Shown here piece by piece: positions 43,699 to 52,805 of a DNA stretch of 64,000 nucleotides. This stretch comes from an uncultured Luteimonas sp. (lineage in GTDB: Bacteria > Pseudomonadota > Gammaproteobacteria > Xanthomonadales > Xanthomonadaceae). The DNA is taken from the NCBI GenBank assembly GCA_934541015.1, contig CAKTDC010000004.1:62001-126000 (forward strand), given 5' to 3'. The stretch's first letter is position 1. Every line of letters begins with the position of its first letter. The notes under the pieces were generated by a model. That model saw only the letters and a list, made by a program, of their open reading frames with translations. It was not told where the DNA came from and made no database searches. Position numbers and translations under genes: made by a program.

Positions 43699-44157
43699 AT
43701 GAACACTCCGCTGCCGGTCGCTGTCTTCGACGCCATGCACGCGCTCCAGCACCTGTTCCGAACGCGGATGCGGCACGCGATGGAGGCGGTGCATCCGGAG
43801 CTGGGCTTCAACGACATGCGCGTCCTGATGCGCGTGGGCCGGCAGCCGGGCATCACCCAGCGCGAGCTGGTCGAGCACAGCCAGGCCGACAAGGCGCAGA
43901 TGGCGCGCCTGCTGGCGCAACTGGAGCAGCGCGGCTGGCTCACGCGCAGCGCCGCCGCGGACGACCGGCGCGTGCGCTGTCTGCACCTGGGTGCGCAGGG
44001 CCGGGAGCTGTTCGCGCGCCTGCGCGGGCTGCAGGAGCAGGTGGCCGATGGCCTGCTGCAGGGCTGCCCGGCGCCGGCGCAGCGACGGCTGCTGGCGCTG
44101 CTGCGGCAGGCCCGGGACGGCGTGGAGGCGGAGGTGGCGCAGGCGCCCCGTCGCTGA
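43699..44157 (+). CDS. MarR family transcriptional regulator
   Basis: 152 residues. Winged helix-turn-helix: PGITQRELVEHSQADKAQMA is the HTH, and RGWLTRSAAADDRRVR the wing with the conserved DxR pair (Asp-Asp-Arg-Arg). Flanking helices form the dimer interface. Divergent from the siderophore-interacting protein gene, so the likely target is that promoter, perhaps in response to oxidant or iron-related signals (inference). Confidence 0.92.
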   Translation: MNTPLPVAVFDAMHALQHLFRTRMRHAMEAVHPELGFNDMRVLMRVGRQPGITQRELVEHSQADKAQMARLLAQLEQRGWLTRSAAADDRRVRCLHLGAQGRELFARLRGLQEQVADGLLQGCPAPAQRRLLALLRQARDGVEAEVAQAPRR

Positions 44158-44277
44158 GCGGATCCCCCGCCTCCGGCGATGGCCGGGGTTTCGCGCGGGC
44201 GGTGCGGAAGGCGCGGTGTCGCATGGCTGACGCCGGTGGCGAATACAATCGCGCCCTTCCCGCTGCCGCGCAGGCCG

Positions 44278-44847
44278 ATGGCGCCCAATTCGACGATCCA
44301 CCGGCTGGAGCTCCAGGTCACCGATCTGGACCGGCACTACTACGCCTCCCACAACCTCACCCTGGCCCGGCATCCGTCGGAAACGCCGGCGCGGCTGATG
44401 GTGCGGCTGATCGCGTTCGCGCTGTTCGCCGATGAGCGGCTCGAATTCGGGCGCGGGCTCGGCGTCGACGGGGACGCCGACCTGTGGCAGCGCGACTACA
44501 CCGGCGACATCGAGCGCTGGATCGACCTGGGCCAGCCCGACGAGAGCCGGATCCGCCGCGCCAGCGCCCGTGCCGGCGAGGCGGTGGTGGTGACCTACTC
44601 CGGCAACAGCGCGGAGATCTGGTGGGGCAAGGCCGGACCGGCGCTGTCGCGGCTGAAGAACCTGGTGGTGATCGACCTGGCGCCCGAAGACGTGGAAGCC
44701 AGCGTCGCGCTGCTCGAGCGCGGCATGCGCCTGACCGCGATGATCCAGGACCGCGAGCTGCAGCTGATGAGCGAACAGCGCAACGTGGTGATCGCACCGC
44801 GCGTGCGCATGGCGCCCGATGGAAGCCGTTGGCACGCCGCTTCCTGA
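44278..44847 (+). CDS. yaeQ: YaeQ family protein
   Basis: 189 residues. Start MAPNSTIHRLELQVTDLDRH followed by YYASHNLTLARHPSETPARL, the YaeQ hallmark; the core has a PD-(D/E)XK-like fold (family knowledge). TACAAT lies about 35 bp before the ATG at 44278-44280. The family was implicated in transcription elongation (RfaH complementation) but without clear biochemistry. The frame is open further upstream, rejected because homologues start here. Confidence 0.9.
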   Translation: MAPNSTIHRLELQVTDLDRHYYASHNLTLARHPSETPARLMVRLIAFALFADERLEFGRGLGVDGDADLWQRDYTGDIERWIDLGQPDESRIRRASARAGEAVVVTYSGNSAEIWWGKAGPALSRLKNLVVIDLAPEDVEASVALLERGMRLTAMIQDRELQLMSEQRNVVIAPRVRMAPDGSRWHAAS

Positions 44848-44926
44848 GGGTGGGGTGGGGCGGGCCGGAGCGGGACTCGCCGCATCGCCCCGCATCCGGG
44901 GCAGGTCTGCGGGACGGGCCGCCCGC

Positions 44927-45397
44927 TCAGCCGCGTTTCGCCAGCCAGCGGTCGAGCTGGGCGGCGAAGGCCTGCCGGTCGCGGGCGCCGAAGGCGGCCG
45001 GACCACCGGTCTGCACGCCGGCGCCGCGGAGCTGATCGAGGAAATCGCGCACCGAAAGGCGCTCGGCGATGTTGTCGGCGGTGAAGCGCTCGCCGCGGGG
45101 GTTCAGGGCGTCGGCTCCGCTGGCGAGCACGCGGGCGGCGAGCGGGATGTCCTGGGTGACCACCAGGTCGCCGGGCCCGGCGCGCTCGGCGATGAGATCG
45201 TCGGCGGCATCGAAGCCGCCCTGGACCTGCAGCGCGGAGATGAATCGCGATGCGGGCGTGCGCAGCCACTGGTTGGCGACGAGGGTGACCTGGACCCGGG
45301 CGCGATCGGCGGCGCGGAACAGGATGTCCCTGACCGGGCCGGGGCAGGCGTCGGCATCGACCCAGATCCGCACCCCCGGTGGCGGCGTGGCGCTCAT
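44927..45397 (-). CDS. YaiI/YqxD family protein (DUF188)
   Basis: 156 residues. The PIN-like DUF188 core shows [20 protein letters not shown] with the leading Asp pair, [22 protein letters not shown] and the [14 protein letters not shown] segment. Predicted nuclease-like protein of unknown target. The start ATG overlaps the stop of the small upstream gene by ATGA, so they are translationally coupled. Confidence 0.9.
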   Translation of the reverse strand: MSATPPPGVRIWVDADACPGPVRDILFRAADRARVQVTLVANQWLRTPASRFISALQVQGGFDAADDLIAERAGPGDLVVTQDIPLAARVLASGADALNPRGERFTADNIAERLSVRDFLDQLRGAGVQTGGPAAFGARDRQAFAAQLDRWLAKRG

Positions 45398-45525
45398 TCC
45401 CGGGGTGGCGTCTCCGGATTCGCCTCTTCCCGTGCGGCGCGCTTCTTCGCCTCCTTCTCGTCCTGCTTCTTCTTCTTGGCCAGCTCGCGCTGACGTTTCT
45501 CGTACGAATAATTGGGTTTGGCCAT
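45394..45525 (-). CDS. small Lys/Glu-rich conserved protein
   Basis: 43 residues starting [20 protein letters not shown], all charged helix after the first few residues, ending ETPPRE. Overlaps the DUF188 gene by 4 bases (ATGA). Proteins with this MAKPNYS/T-F/Y-EKRQ start are common short unknowns in this bacterial group, which supports reality despite the length. Likely binds nucleic acid by composition only. Confidence 0.75.
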   Translation of the reverse strand: MAKPNYSYEKRQRELAKKKKQDEKEAKKRAAREEANPETPPRE

Positions 45526-45671
45526 GGGCGGTCCCGCTGTGGATTGAATGCACAGTGTACGCAGTGCCGCCCTCCGGCACTCCGGGATCGCGCGGCGGGG
45601 CCGGGCGAGGCGGGCAGCAGCCTGCGCGTTTGGGTAATCTGGGGCGATCTTCGGGAACGACGGGCGACCAG

Positions 45672-46727
45672 ATGCGCAGGAGACAGTTCATCGGCAACGC
45701 GGCCCTGGCGGCGACGCTTCCGCTCGCGGGCGGCCTGGGCGCGGCAGCGGCGGCCAGCGGGGGGACTCCGGCCGGACGCCTGCTGCCGCGGGCGCTGGCG
45801 AAGGGGGACACCGTCGGCCTGGTGAGCCCGTCGGCGGCGATGGAGGAGCCGTTCAACCTGCAGCTGGCGCAGGAGGTGATGGAGGCGCTGGGATTCAGGG
45901 TCCGCACCGGGAAGCATTTCGCCTCGCGCTACGGCCACCTGGCGGGCACGGATGCCGAGCGCGCGGCCGATCTCAATGCGATGTTCGCCGACGATGCGAT
46001 CGATGCGGTGGTCTGCGTGCGCGGCGGGTCCGGCGCGGCGCGGCTTCTGCCGCTGCTCGACTACGACCTGATCCGGCGCAACCCCAAGGTGCTGCTGGGC
46101 TATTCCGACATCACCGCGCTGCACTGCGCGATCCAGGCCCGGACCGGGCTGGTCACCTTCCACGGGCCGAACGGTTCAGGCAGCTGGAACCGCTTCAACG
46201 CCGACCAGTTCCGCCGCCTGTTCTTCGAGCGGGAACTGGTGCGTTTCCAGAACCTCGACGATCCCGGCGACGAGCTGGTGCAGCGCCGCAACCGTACCCG
46301 CACGATCACCGGCGGCAAGGTGCAGGGCGAACTGGTGGGCGGCAACCTGACCGTGCTCACCGCCCTGGCCGGCTCGCCCTACCTGCCCGATTTCGACGGC
46401 AGGATCCTGTTCCTGGAGGACGTGGCCGAGGCGCCGTACCGCGTTGACCGCATGTTCAGCACGCTCAAGCTCATGGGCGCGCTGGACCGCATCGCCGGCT
46501 TCATCTTCGGCGAATGCACCGACTGCGACCCGGGCGACGGCTTCGGCTCGCTCAACCTCGACCAGATATTCGCCGACCACATCGCGCCACTGGGCATCCC
46601 CGCCTACCGCGGTGCGATGATCGGGCACATCCCGCGGCAGTTCATCGTGCCGGTCGGCGGGCGCGCGGAGATGGATGCCGACGCCGGCACCTTCCGGCTG
46701 CTGGAGCCGGTGCTGCGGCCGGCCTGA
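45672..46727 (+). CDS. LD-carboxypeptidase (peptidase family S66), Tat-exported
   Basis: 351 residues. Tat signal [22 protein letters not shown]66 blocks: [29 protein letters not shown], the nucleophile-elbow GYSDIT (Ser145), Glu in [15 protein letters not shown], and His in [13 protein letters not shown]. Cleaves the L,D bond of tetrapeptides during murein recycling or turnover. The Tat signal means a periplasmic form, unlike cytoplasmic LdcA. Confidence 0.93.
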   Translation: MRRRQFIGNAALAATLPLAGGLGAAAAASGGTPAGRLLPRALAKGDTVGLVSPSAAMEEPFNLQLAQEVMEALGFRVRTGKHFASRYGHLAGTDAERAADLNAMFADDAIDAVVCVRGGSGAARLLPLLDYDLIRRNPKVLLGYSDITALHCAIQARTGLVTFHGPNGSGSWNRFNADQFRRLFFERELVRFQNLDDPGDELVQRRNRTRTITGGKVQGELVGGNLTVLTALAGSPYLPDFDGRILFLEDVAEAPYRVDRMFSTLKLMGALDRIAGFIFGECTDCDPGDGFGSLNLDQIFADHIAPLGIPAYRGAMIGHIPRQFIVPVGGRAEMDADAGTFRLLEPVLRPA

Positions 46728-46821
46728 GGCGCCCCGACCGCGGCCGGGCGGCGGCTTGTCATCGCCGCCGCGGCGCCGCAGGATGCCGCCTTCTCCCGCC
46801 GCGGCCAAAGGAAACCCACAG

Positions 46822-47166
46822 ATGATCCAGCGCATCGATGCCGGCAAGCGCATGTCCGAAGCGAGCATCCACGGCGGCATCGCCTACCTGGCCGGGCAGG
46901 TGCCGCTGACGCCGGACGCCGATATCGAGACCCAGACCCGGGAAGTGCTCTCGGAAATCGACGAGCTGCTGGCGCGCTGCGGCAGCGACAGGAGCCGCCT
47001 GCTGCGCGCGCAGATCTACCTGGCCGACATCGCCGACTTCGAGGGCATGAACCGCGCCTGGGACGCCTGGGTGGTGCCCGGCAGCGCGCCGGCGCGGGCG
47101 ACGGTGGAGGCCAGGCTGGCCAATCCGGCCTGGAAGGTGGAGATCGTGGTGACCGCGGTGGTCTGA
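46822..47166 (+). CDS. RidA family protein (YjgF/YER057c/UK114)
   Basis: 114 residues, full RidA fold: MIQRIDAGKRMSEASIHGG, AYLAGQVP, TREVLSEIDELLARCG and the Arg-bearing PARATVEARLANPAW signature (Arg contacting substrate carboxylate). Deaminates reactive enamine/imine intermediates or acts in a related clearing role. Located 94 bp after the carboxypeptidase gene. Confidence 0.92.
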   Translation: MIQRIDAGKRMSEASIHGGIAYLAGQVPLTPDADIETQTREVLSEIDELLARCGSDRSRLLRAQIYLADIADFEGMNRAWDAWVVPGSAPARATVEARLANPAWKVEIVVTAVV

Positions 47167-47197
47167 GCGGTGGCGGGCGCAATGGCAGCGCCCGGCT

Positions 47198-47215
47198 CAT
47201 TTGACGCGTCAAATG
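47198..47215. promoter_or_regulatory. perfect 18-bp palindrome
   Basis: catttgacg-cgtcaaatg, fully symmetric, in the 283-bp spacer between ridA-like and M13 peptidase genes. Looks like a dimeric regulator site. Nothing else was found in this spacer. Confidence 0.5.
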
Positions 47216-47449
47216 GTGGCTGACCCCCGGCCATGGGCCGGTGCGGACCCGACGGCCGGGCGCTGCCGCGCCCCGGACCCCGATTCCGCTGCGGTCTGGC
47301 CTCGCCGGTCCGTGCGGGACCCGGTCCCCGGCATTGCCCCGGCTGCCCAACCTCCGGCAGGGGCGGCCCGGTGCGCTCGGGCGGTATCCTGAACGGTACT
47401 CGCGCCGGCGCCGCCGGCCGCATTCCCGATCCTGAACCGGAGTTCCGCT

Positions 47450-49564
47450 TTGAAGAAGACCCTGCTTTCCGCCGCGACCCTGCTGGCCCTGGGACTGGCC
47501 GCGCAGGCGACGGCCCACGACTCCCGCGCCTGCCTCGACCAGGCCTGCACCATGCAGGCGCTGTTCGCCGAAAACGGCGCGGGTGGCGACATCGACCGCA
47601 TCGAGGCCCAGCGCTTCGGTACCTGGGGCTTCGACACCGCGGGCATGGACCGCAGCGTGGATCCGGGCGATGACTTCTTCGCCTACGCCAGCGGCAACTG
47701 GGCCAGGACCACGACGATCCCCGCCGACCAGTCGAGCTACGGCAACTTCCGCCTGCTCCGCGACCTCTCCGAGGCGCGGGTGCGCGCCCTGGTCGAGGCC
47801 TATCCGGAGGCGGACCCGGCCAGCGGCGGCGATGCGGCGAAGATCGCCGCGCTCTACCGCGGGTTCATGGACGAGGCCGCGATCGAGGCGCTGGGCGGCA
47901 AGCCCCTTCAGCCGCTGCTGGCTGAACTGGCGGGCGCGCCCGACAAGGCGGCGCTGGCGCGCGTGATCGCCTCGCGCGGCGGCTTCGGCGGCGGCATGTT
48001 CGGCCTGTTCGTGTCCGACGACCAGCGCGATCCGGACCGCTACACCCTGTACCTGTCGCAGTCCGGCCTGGGCCTGGGCGACCGCGAGATGTACCTGCGC
48101 GAGAACTTCGCGCCGCAGCGCGAGCGCTACCTGGCGTACATGCAGCAGTTGCTGGAGCTGGGCGGCTGGAAGAATCCCGCGGCCAGCGCCAGCGCGGTGC
48201 TGGCGCTGGAGACGAAGATCGCCCAGGCGCACTGGACCCGTGCGCAGAGCCGCGATCGCGACAAGACCTACAACCCGGTCGCGCTGGCCGATTTCGCCAC
48301 CGTGGCGCCCGGTTTCCCCTGGGCCGACTTCTTCGCGGCCTCGCGCGTGGACCACTCCCCGGTCGCCGTGGTGCGCCAGAGCACCGCGATCCCGCAGCTT
48401 GCCGCGATCTGGGCCGAAGCGGACCTCGACACGCTCAAGGCCTGGCAGGCCACGCACCTGGTCAACCAGTCGGCGCCGCTGCTGTCGAGCCCGTTCGTCA
48501 ACGCCCACTACGAGTTCCGCGAGAAGTTCCTGTCCGGACAGCCCGAGCCGCGCGAGCGCTGGAAGCGCGGTGTGGACGTGGTCGAGCGGGCGATGGGCGA
48601 GGCCGTCGGTCGCGACTACGTGGCGCTGTACTTCCCGGCCGACGCCAAGGCCAAGATGGACGACCTGGTCGCCAACGTGAAGGCGGCGATGGGCGCGCGG
48701 CTGGACGCGCTGGAGTGGATGGGCGAGGCGACCAAGGCCGAGGCGCGCGCCAAGCTGGCCGGGTTCGGGCTGAAGATCGGCCATCCCGACAAGTGGCGCG
48801 ACTACAGCGCGCTGGAGGTCGTGGCCGGCGACGTGTTCGGCAACGCGATGCGCTCGCGCCAGTTCGAATGGGACTACCGCCGCGCCCGCATCGGCCAGCC
48901 GGTGGACAAGGCCGAGTGGGGCATGCCGCCGCAGACGGTCAACGCCTACTACAACTCGGTCAAGAACGAGATCGTGTTCCCGGCCGCGATCCTGCAGCCG
49001 CCGTTCTTCGATCCCGACGCCGATCCTGCGGTCAACTACGGCGCCATCGGCGGCGTGATCGGCCACGAGATCATCCACGGCTTCGACGACCAGGGGCGCA
49101 AGTCCGACGGCGCCGGCGTGCTGCGCGACTGGTGGACGGCTGAGGACGCGGCCAAGTTCGAGGTGCAGGCGGCGAAGCTAGGTGCGCAGTACGAGGCCTA
49201 CGAGTTTCCGACGCTGCCGGGCATGCACATCAACGGCCGCGTGGCGATGGGCGAGAACATCGGCGATCTCGGCGGCCTGACCATCGCGCTGGAGGCTTAC
49301 CGACGCTCGCTCGACGGCAAGCCGGCGCCGGTGATCGACGGCTTCAGCGGCGAGCAGCGCCTGTTCCTGGGCTGGGCGCAGGTGTGGCGGATCCTGTGGC
49401 GCGACGACGCCCTGCGCCAGCAGCTGGTCAACGGCACCCACTCGCCGGGCCACATCCGCGCCTTCGCCCCGCTGCGCAACATCGACGCCTGGTACGACGC
49501 ATTCGGCGTGACCGAAGGCGACCGGCTGTGGATCGCGCCGGAGGATCGCGTCCGGATCTGGTAA
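47450..49564 (+). CDS. M13 family metallopeptidase (PepO/neprilysin-like)
   Basis: 704-residue secreted zinc endopeptidase. Signal MKKTLLSAATLLALGLAAQATA. The catalytic helix is H539-E-I-I-H543 (GVIGHEIIHGFDDQGR) with the third ligand Glu602 in ENIGDLGG; substrate motif NAYYN upstream. Begins at TTG with GGAG 8 nt before; no nearer ATG gives a signal peptide. Degrades peptides up to ~40 residues in the periplasm or outside. Confidence 0.95.
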   Translation: MKKTLLSAATLLALGLAAQATAHDSRACLDQACTMQALFAENGAGGDIDRIEAQRFGTWGFDTAGMDRSVDPGDDFFAYASGNWARTTTIPADQSSYGNFRLLRDLSEARVRALVEAYPEADPASGGDAAKIAALYRGFMDEAAIEALGGKPLQPLLAELAGAPDKAALARVIASRGGFGGGMFGLFVSDDQRDPDRYTLYLSQSGLGLGDREMYLRENFAPQRERYLAYMQQLLELGGWKNPAASASAVLALETKIAQAHWTRAQSRDRDKTYNPVALADFATVAPGFPWADFFAASRVDHSPVAVVRQSTAIPQLAAIWAEADLDTLKAWQATHLVNQSAPLLSSPFVNAHYEFREKFLSGQPEPRERWKRGVDVVERAMGEAVGRDYVALYFPADAKAKMDDLVANVKAAMGARLDALEWMGEATKAEARAKLAGFGLKIGHPDKWRDYSALEVVAGDVFGNAMRSRQFEWDYRRARIGQPVDKAEWGMPPQTVNAYYNSVKNEIVFPAAILQPPFFDPDADPAVNYGAIGGVIGHEIIHGFDDQGRKSDGAGVLRDWWTAEDAAKFEVQAAKLGAQYEAYEFPTLPGMHINGRVAMGENIGDLGGLTIALEAYRRSLDGKPAPVIDGFSGEQRLFLGWAQVWRILWRDDALRQQLVNGTHSPGHIRAFAPLRNIDAWYDAFGVTEGDRLWIAPEDRVRIW

Positions 49565-49576
49565 GGCCCGGAGTCT

Positions 49577-49650
49577 CCCTCCCCGTGCAGCGGGAGGGCC
49601 GGGATTCCCTCCCTCCGCCGCAGCGCGGGGGAGGGTCGGGGTGGGGGTCA
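49577..49650. repeat. GC-rich inverted repeats after the M13 gene
   Basis: ccctccccgtgcagcgggaggg and ccctccctccgccgcagcgc...gggggaggg hairpins in tandem. A common intergenic pattern in high-GC relatives; may terminate transcription. Confidence 0.55.
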
Positions 49651-49829
49651 GTCCGCATTCCCGCCCGGGCGAACGCCCCTCCATCCTCCGCCGCGCCGGC
49701 ACCGGTCGCGCCCGTGCGGCCGCACTTCCCGAGGCGGCATCTGCCGCCCGGTCGTCACCACGACTTCCTTCATGCGCACCGGCCGTCCGCCGGGTGCAAG
49801 ACTGCCGGCAACCCCCAGCGGAGCCCGTC

Positions 49830-50993
49830 ATGTCCACCAGCCGTCGCGATCTGTTCAAGCTCGGCGCGCTTGCCGCCGCCTCGGCCGCGCTGCCGTCCTT
49901 CGCCTCCGCGTCCTCTTCCAGTGTCGGCACCGGCATCCCGCGCGCCGCAAGACCGCTGGACATCCTGATTCTGGGCGGCACCGGATTCACAGGCCCGTTC
50001 CAGGTGCAGTACGCGCTCGCGCGCGGCCACCGGGTCACGCTGTTCAACCGCGGCAGGCGGCCGTCGCCGGAATGGCAGGGCGAGGTGGAGCAACTGCACG
50101 GCGACCGCAATACGGGTGATCTTGCGGCGCTGCGCGGCCGCAGGTGGGACGTGTGCATCGACAACCCGACCACGCTCCCGTTCTGGGTGCGCGATGCAGG
50201 CGAAGTGCTCCGGGGCAACATCGGCCAGTATCTGTTCATCTCGACCATCTCGGTGTACGCCGATGGCTCGAAGCCCGGCATGACCGAGGAGGCCGCGCTC
50301 GCGCCCTACAAGGGCAAGGACGCGATGGCCGAGACCCGGGAGTCGCTGATGGCCGACGTGGAGAACCTCTACGGCCCGCTGAAGGCGCTGAGCGAGGCGG
50401 AGGCGCGCCGGCAGTTCGGCGACCGCGTCACCATCGTCCGCCCCGGCTACATCGTCGGTCCGCGCGACGATTCGGACCGCTTCACCTACTGGCCGCACCG
50501 GATCGCGCAGGGCGGAGAAGTGCTGGTGCCCGGCGACGGCAGCGATCCGGTGCAGATCATCGACGGCCGCGACCTGGGCGAATGGATGATCCGCCTGGCC
50601 GAGAACGGCACCACCGGCACCTTCAACGCCTGCGGCCCCGACTACGTGCTCGGTACCGACGCCATGGTCCACGGCTGCCACGCGGTGACCGGCGGCAGGG
50701 CCAGCTTCACCCATGTGCCGGCGGAATTCCTGGCCCGGCACGATGCCGCCGGCGGCCTGCCGATCTGGGTGTACGCCGGCGGCGGCCCCTTCGCCGGCTA
50801 TGGTGCGGTCGACAACGCGCGTGCCATTGCCGCCGGCCTGCGCTTCCGCCCCCTGGCGACCACGGTGGCGGACCTGATGGCGTGGTTCCGCAGCCTGCCG
50901 GCCGAGCGCCAGGCCCGGCTGGGCGCCGGAATGTCGCGCGAACAGGAGGCGGAACTCCTGCGCGCCTGGCACGCCTCGCGCGTGGCCGGATGA
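49830..50993 (+). CDS. NAD-dependent epimerase/dehydratase family protein, Tat-exported
   Basis: 387 residues. Tat signal (MSTSRRDLFKLGALAAASAA), then an extended SDR fold: nucleotide loop LILGGTGFTG, STISVY region, and RPGYIVGP. The usual YxxxK may be YGPLK (LYGPLKALSE). Such exported Rossmann proteins are common in this group with unknown substrate. The frame opens upstream to 49641, rejected for the Tat motif start. Confidence 0.87.
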   Translation: MSTSRRDLFKLGALAAASAALPSFASASSSSVGTGIPRAARPLDILILGGTGFTGPFQVQYALARGHRVTLFNRGRRPSPEWQGEVEQLHGDRNTGDLAALRGRRWDVCIDNPTTLPFWVRDAGEVLRGNIGQYLFISTISVYADGSKPGMTEEAALAPYKGKDAMAETRESLMADVENLYGPLKALSEAEARRQFGDRVTIVRPGYIVGPRDDSDRFTYWPHRIAQGGEVLVPGDGSDPVQIIDGRDLGEWMIRLAENGTTGTFNACGPDYVLGTDAMVHGCHAVTGGRASFTHVPAEFLARHDAAGGLPIWVYAGGGPFAGYGAVDNARAIAAGLRFRPLATTVADLMAWFRSLPAERQARLGAGMSREQEAELLRAWHASRVAG

Positions 50994-51011
50994 GGCGCCC
51001 CGGCTGCGTGC

Positions 51012-52100
51012 TCAGCGCCGGGGCTGCGTCGCCCTGAGCCGGTCCAGCTTGGCCTGGTAGCGCGCGCCGCGCGGATCGTCGGATTGCGCCGCGCCCTTCT
51101 GCAGTGCCCTGGCCGCGGCGCGGGTGTTGCCGACGTGCAGGTAGGCGCGGGCGAGCGCCTCGTGGAAGCGCAGTTCGCCGCGGTGCAGGCGGATGGCCTG
51201 CCGGTAGTAGCGGATCGCCTGGGCATAGTCGCCGCGTTTTTCGGCCTCGTGGCCGCTGATGAACTGCTGGAAGGGGTCGCGCCGCATCACCGCGCGCGAC
51301 TGCCGCAGCAGCCGTTCCACCGCCGCCGTGCGCCCCTGCTGGCGGTACAGCGCGGCCAGGTTCGAGAGTGCGCCGAGGTGGCTGGGCCGCAGCTCCAGCG
51401 CGCGCAGGTAGTCGCGTTCGGCGCCGGCGTTGTCGCCGCTGCGCAGATGGATCACGCCGGCGTTGTTCCAGCCGGTGGGGGACAAGGGATCGAGCTGCAG
51501 CGACAGCTGCATGTAGGGCAGGGCGCCGGCGAGATCTTCCGCCAGCACCCGCTCCATGGCGCGGTTGCTGTAGAACATCGCCAGCAGCTGCCCGTCGCCG
51601 ATGCGCCGCGGCGGGTCGCGCGCGAGCACCTGGTCGGCGGCCACGTCGATGGTGAAGCGGCGCTGCTGGATGCGGACGCCGGCGTTGACGTGGTTGCTCA
51701 GCACGATGTTGTCGCCCTGCTGCTGCCAGCTCAGCGCGTCGCGCAGCTCCTGGCCGTAGGCCTCAAGGCCCGCTTCCCGCGCCAGGACGATGGCGACCAG
51801 GCTGAAGGTCAGGCAGTTGGCCTCGCGCCGGGCGTGGGCCTCGGCGACGGTGTACGTGGCATCGTGGCGGTAGCGCAGGCCCAGCCCGTCGTCGTCGAAC
51901 ATGAAATCGACCAGCAGTTCGAGCCGGCGCGGCGGCAGGTCGCTGGCATCGAGCACGTGCGTCTGCAGCTGCGCGCGCAGCGCGGGCGGAACCGCGAGCA
52001 CCGCTTCGGGCTGCGGCACCGGATCCGGACCCGGAACGGTGTGCGCTTCCGCGGCGGCCGCGGACAGCCCCAGTGAAACGGCAAGCAACCAGGCGATCAT
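51012..52100 (-). CDS. periplasmic protein with transglutaminase-like and TPR domains
   Basis: 362 residues. Signal MIAWLLAVSLGLSAAAAEAH. The first half has a transglutaminase-like REANCLTFSLVAIVLAREAG (Cys plus later His in NHVNAGVRI); the second half has at least four TPR units (GWNNAGVIHLRSGD, ALSNLAALYRQQGRT, and others). This family is usually annotated only as tetratricopeptide repeat protein. Possible scaffold in the envelope. Confidence 0.87.
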   Translation of the reverse strand: MIAWLLAVSLGLSAAAAEAHTVPGPDPVPQPEAVLAVPPALRAQLQTHVLDASDLPPRRLELLVDFMFDDDGLGLRYRHDATYTVAEAHARREANCLTFSLVAIVLAREAGLEAYGQELRDALSWQQQGDNIVLSNHVNAGVRIQQRRFTIDVAADQVLARDPPRRIGDGQLLAMFYSNRAMERVLAEDLAGALPYMQLSLQLDPLSPTGWNNAGVIHLRSGDNAGAERDYLRALELRPSHLGALSNLAALYRQQGRTAAVERLLRQSRAVMRRDPFQQFISGHEAEKRGDYAQAIRYYRQAIRLHRGELRFHEALARAYLHVGNTRAAARALQKGAAQSDDPRGARYQAKLDRLRATQPRR

Positions 52101-52274
52101 CCCGAATCCTCCCTCGGGCGCGCGGACGCGGTGGCTGCGGCCAGTCTATGCCTTTTTCCGGCCGGGGCCATGTGCCGTCGCCGGCGGCAGGGGGAACGGC
52201 GGCCGGCGCTTCCGCTGGCGGTCATCGCCCGACTGATATCCTCGGCAATCCGCTGCAGATTCGAGGTGCATGCC

Positions 52275-52541
52275 ATGGCCACCGGCTGGGCCGGCGATGG
52301 TGCCGTACAGGATCAGATCGACGCGACGGTGAAGGACGCCATCAAGCGCGCCCGCAGCCGCCTGCCCACGGGCCCGGGGCTGCGTCACTGCGAGGAATGC
52401 GACGCGCCGATTCCCGATGCCCGGCGCGAGGCCATGCCCGGCGTGCGCCTGTGCATCGCCTGCCAGGAAGCGCAGGAACGCGAGGACGGGCAGGACAGCG
52501 GCTACAACCGGCGCGGGAGCAAGGACAGCCAGCTGCGCTGA
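52275..52541 (+). CDS. DksA/TraR C4-type zinc finger protein (YbiI-like)
   Basis: 88 residues. Zinc finger CEEC (HCEECDAPIP) and CIAC (RLCIACQE), with the helical N-terminus typical of short DksA/TraR proteins. No coiled-coil long enough for true DksA, so the YbiI type is likely. May bind RNA polymerase secondary channel (family knowledge). GAGGTG precedes the ATG. Confidence 0.88.
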   Translation: MATGWAGDGAVQDQIDATVKDAIKRARSRLPTGPGLRHCEECDAPIPDARREAMPGVRLCIACQEAQEREDGQDSGYNRRGSKDSQLR

Positions 52542-52753
52542 GCGGCGCGGCCGGGTGGCCGCCGCATGGCGGATGATCGTCAGCGGCCGCGTGATCGACC
52601 GGGCGCGACGGCGACGCGGGCAGGACAATCGCGCATGCCGCATGCCGCATGCTGCAGTTCGCACGCCGCACCCTCGCGACAGCCTGATGACCCGACAGCC
52701 CGCCGGGACGCTCCTTCCCGGGGCGTCATCGACGCCGATGTCCTGTAAAGCGC

Positions 52754-52779
52754 GCGGCGCCCGGAGGTCCGGGCGCCGC
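52754..52779 (-). terminator. hairpin downstream of the Q/R-rich gene
   Basis: gcggcgcccgga-gg-tccgggcgccgc, 12-bp perfect stem with a 2-nt loop; on the minus strand it is followed by gcgctttac. A weak T-run makes it a possible terminator for the gene ending at 52806. Rest of 52542-52805 holds nothing recognised. Confidence 0.55.
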
Positions 52780-52805
52780 GATGGCATGTCTGCGGCTGGC
52801 TGCCG

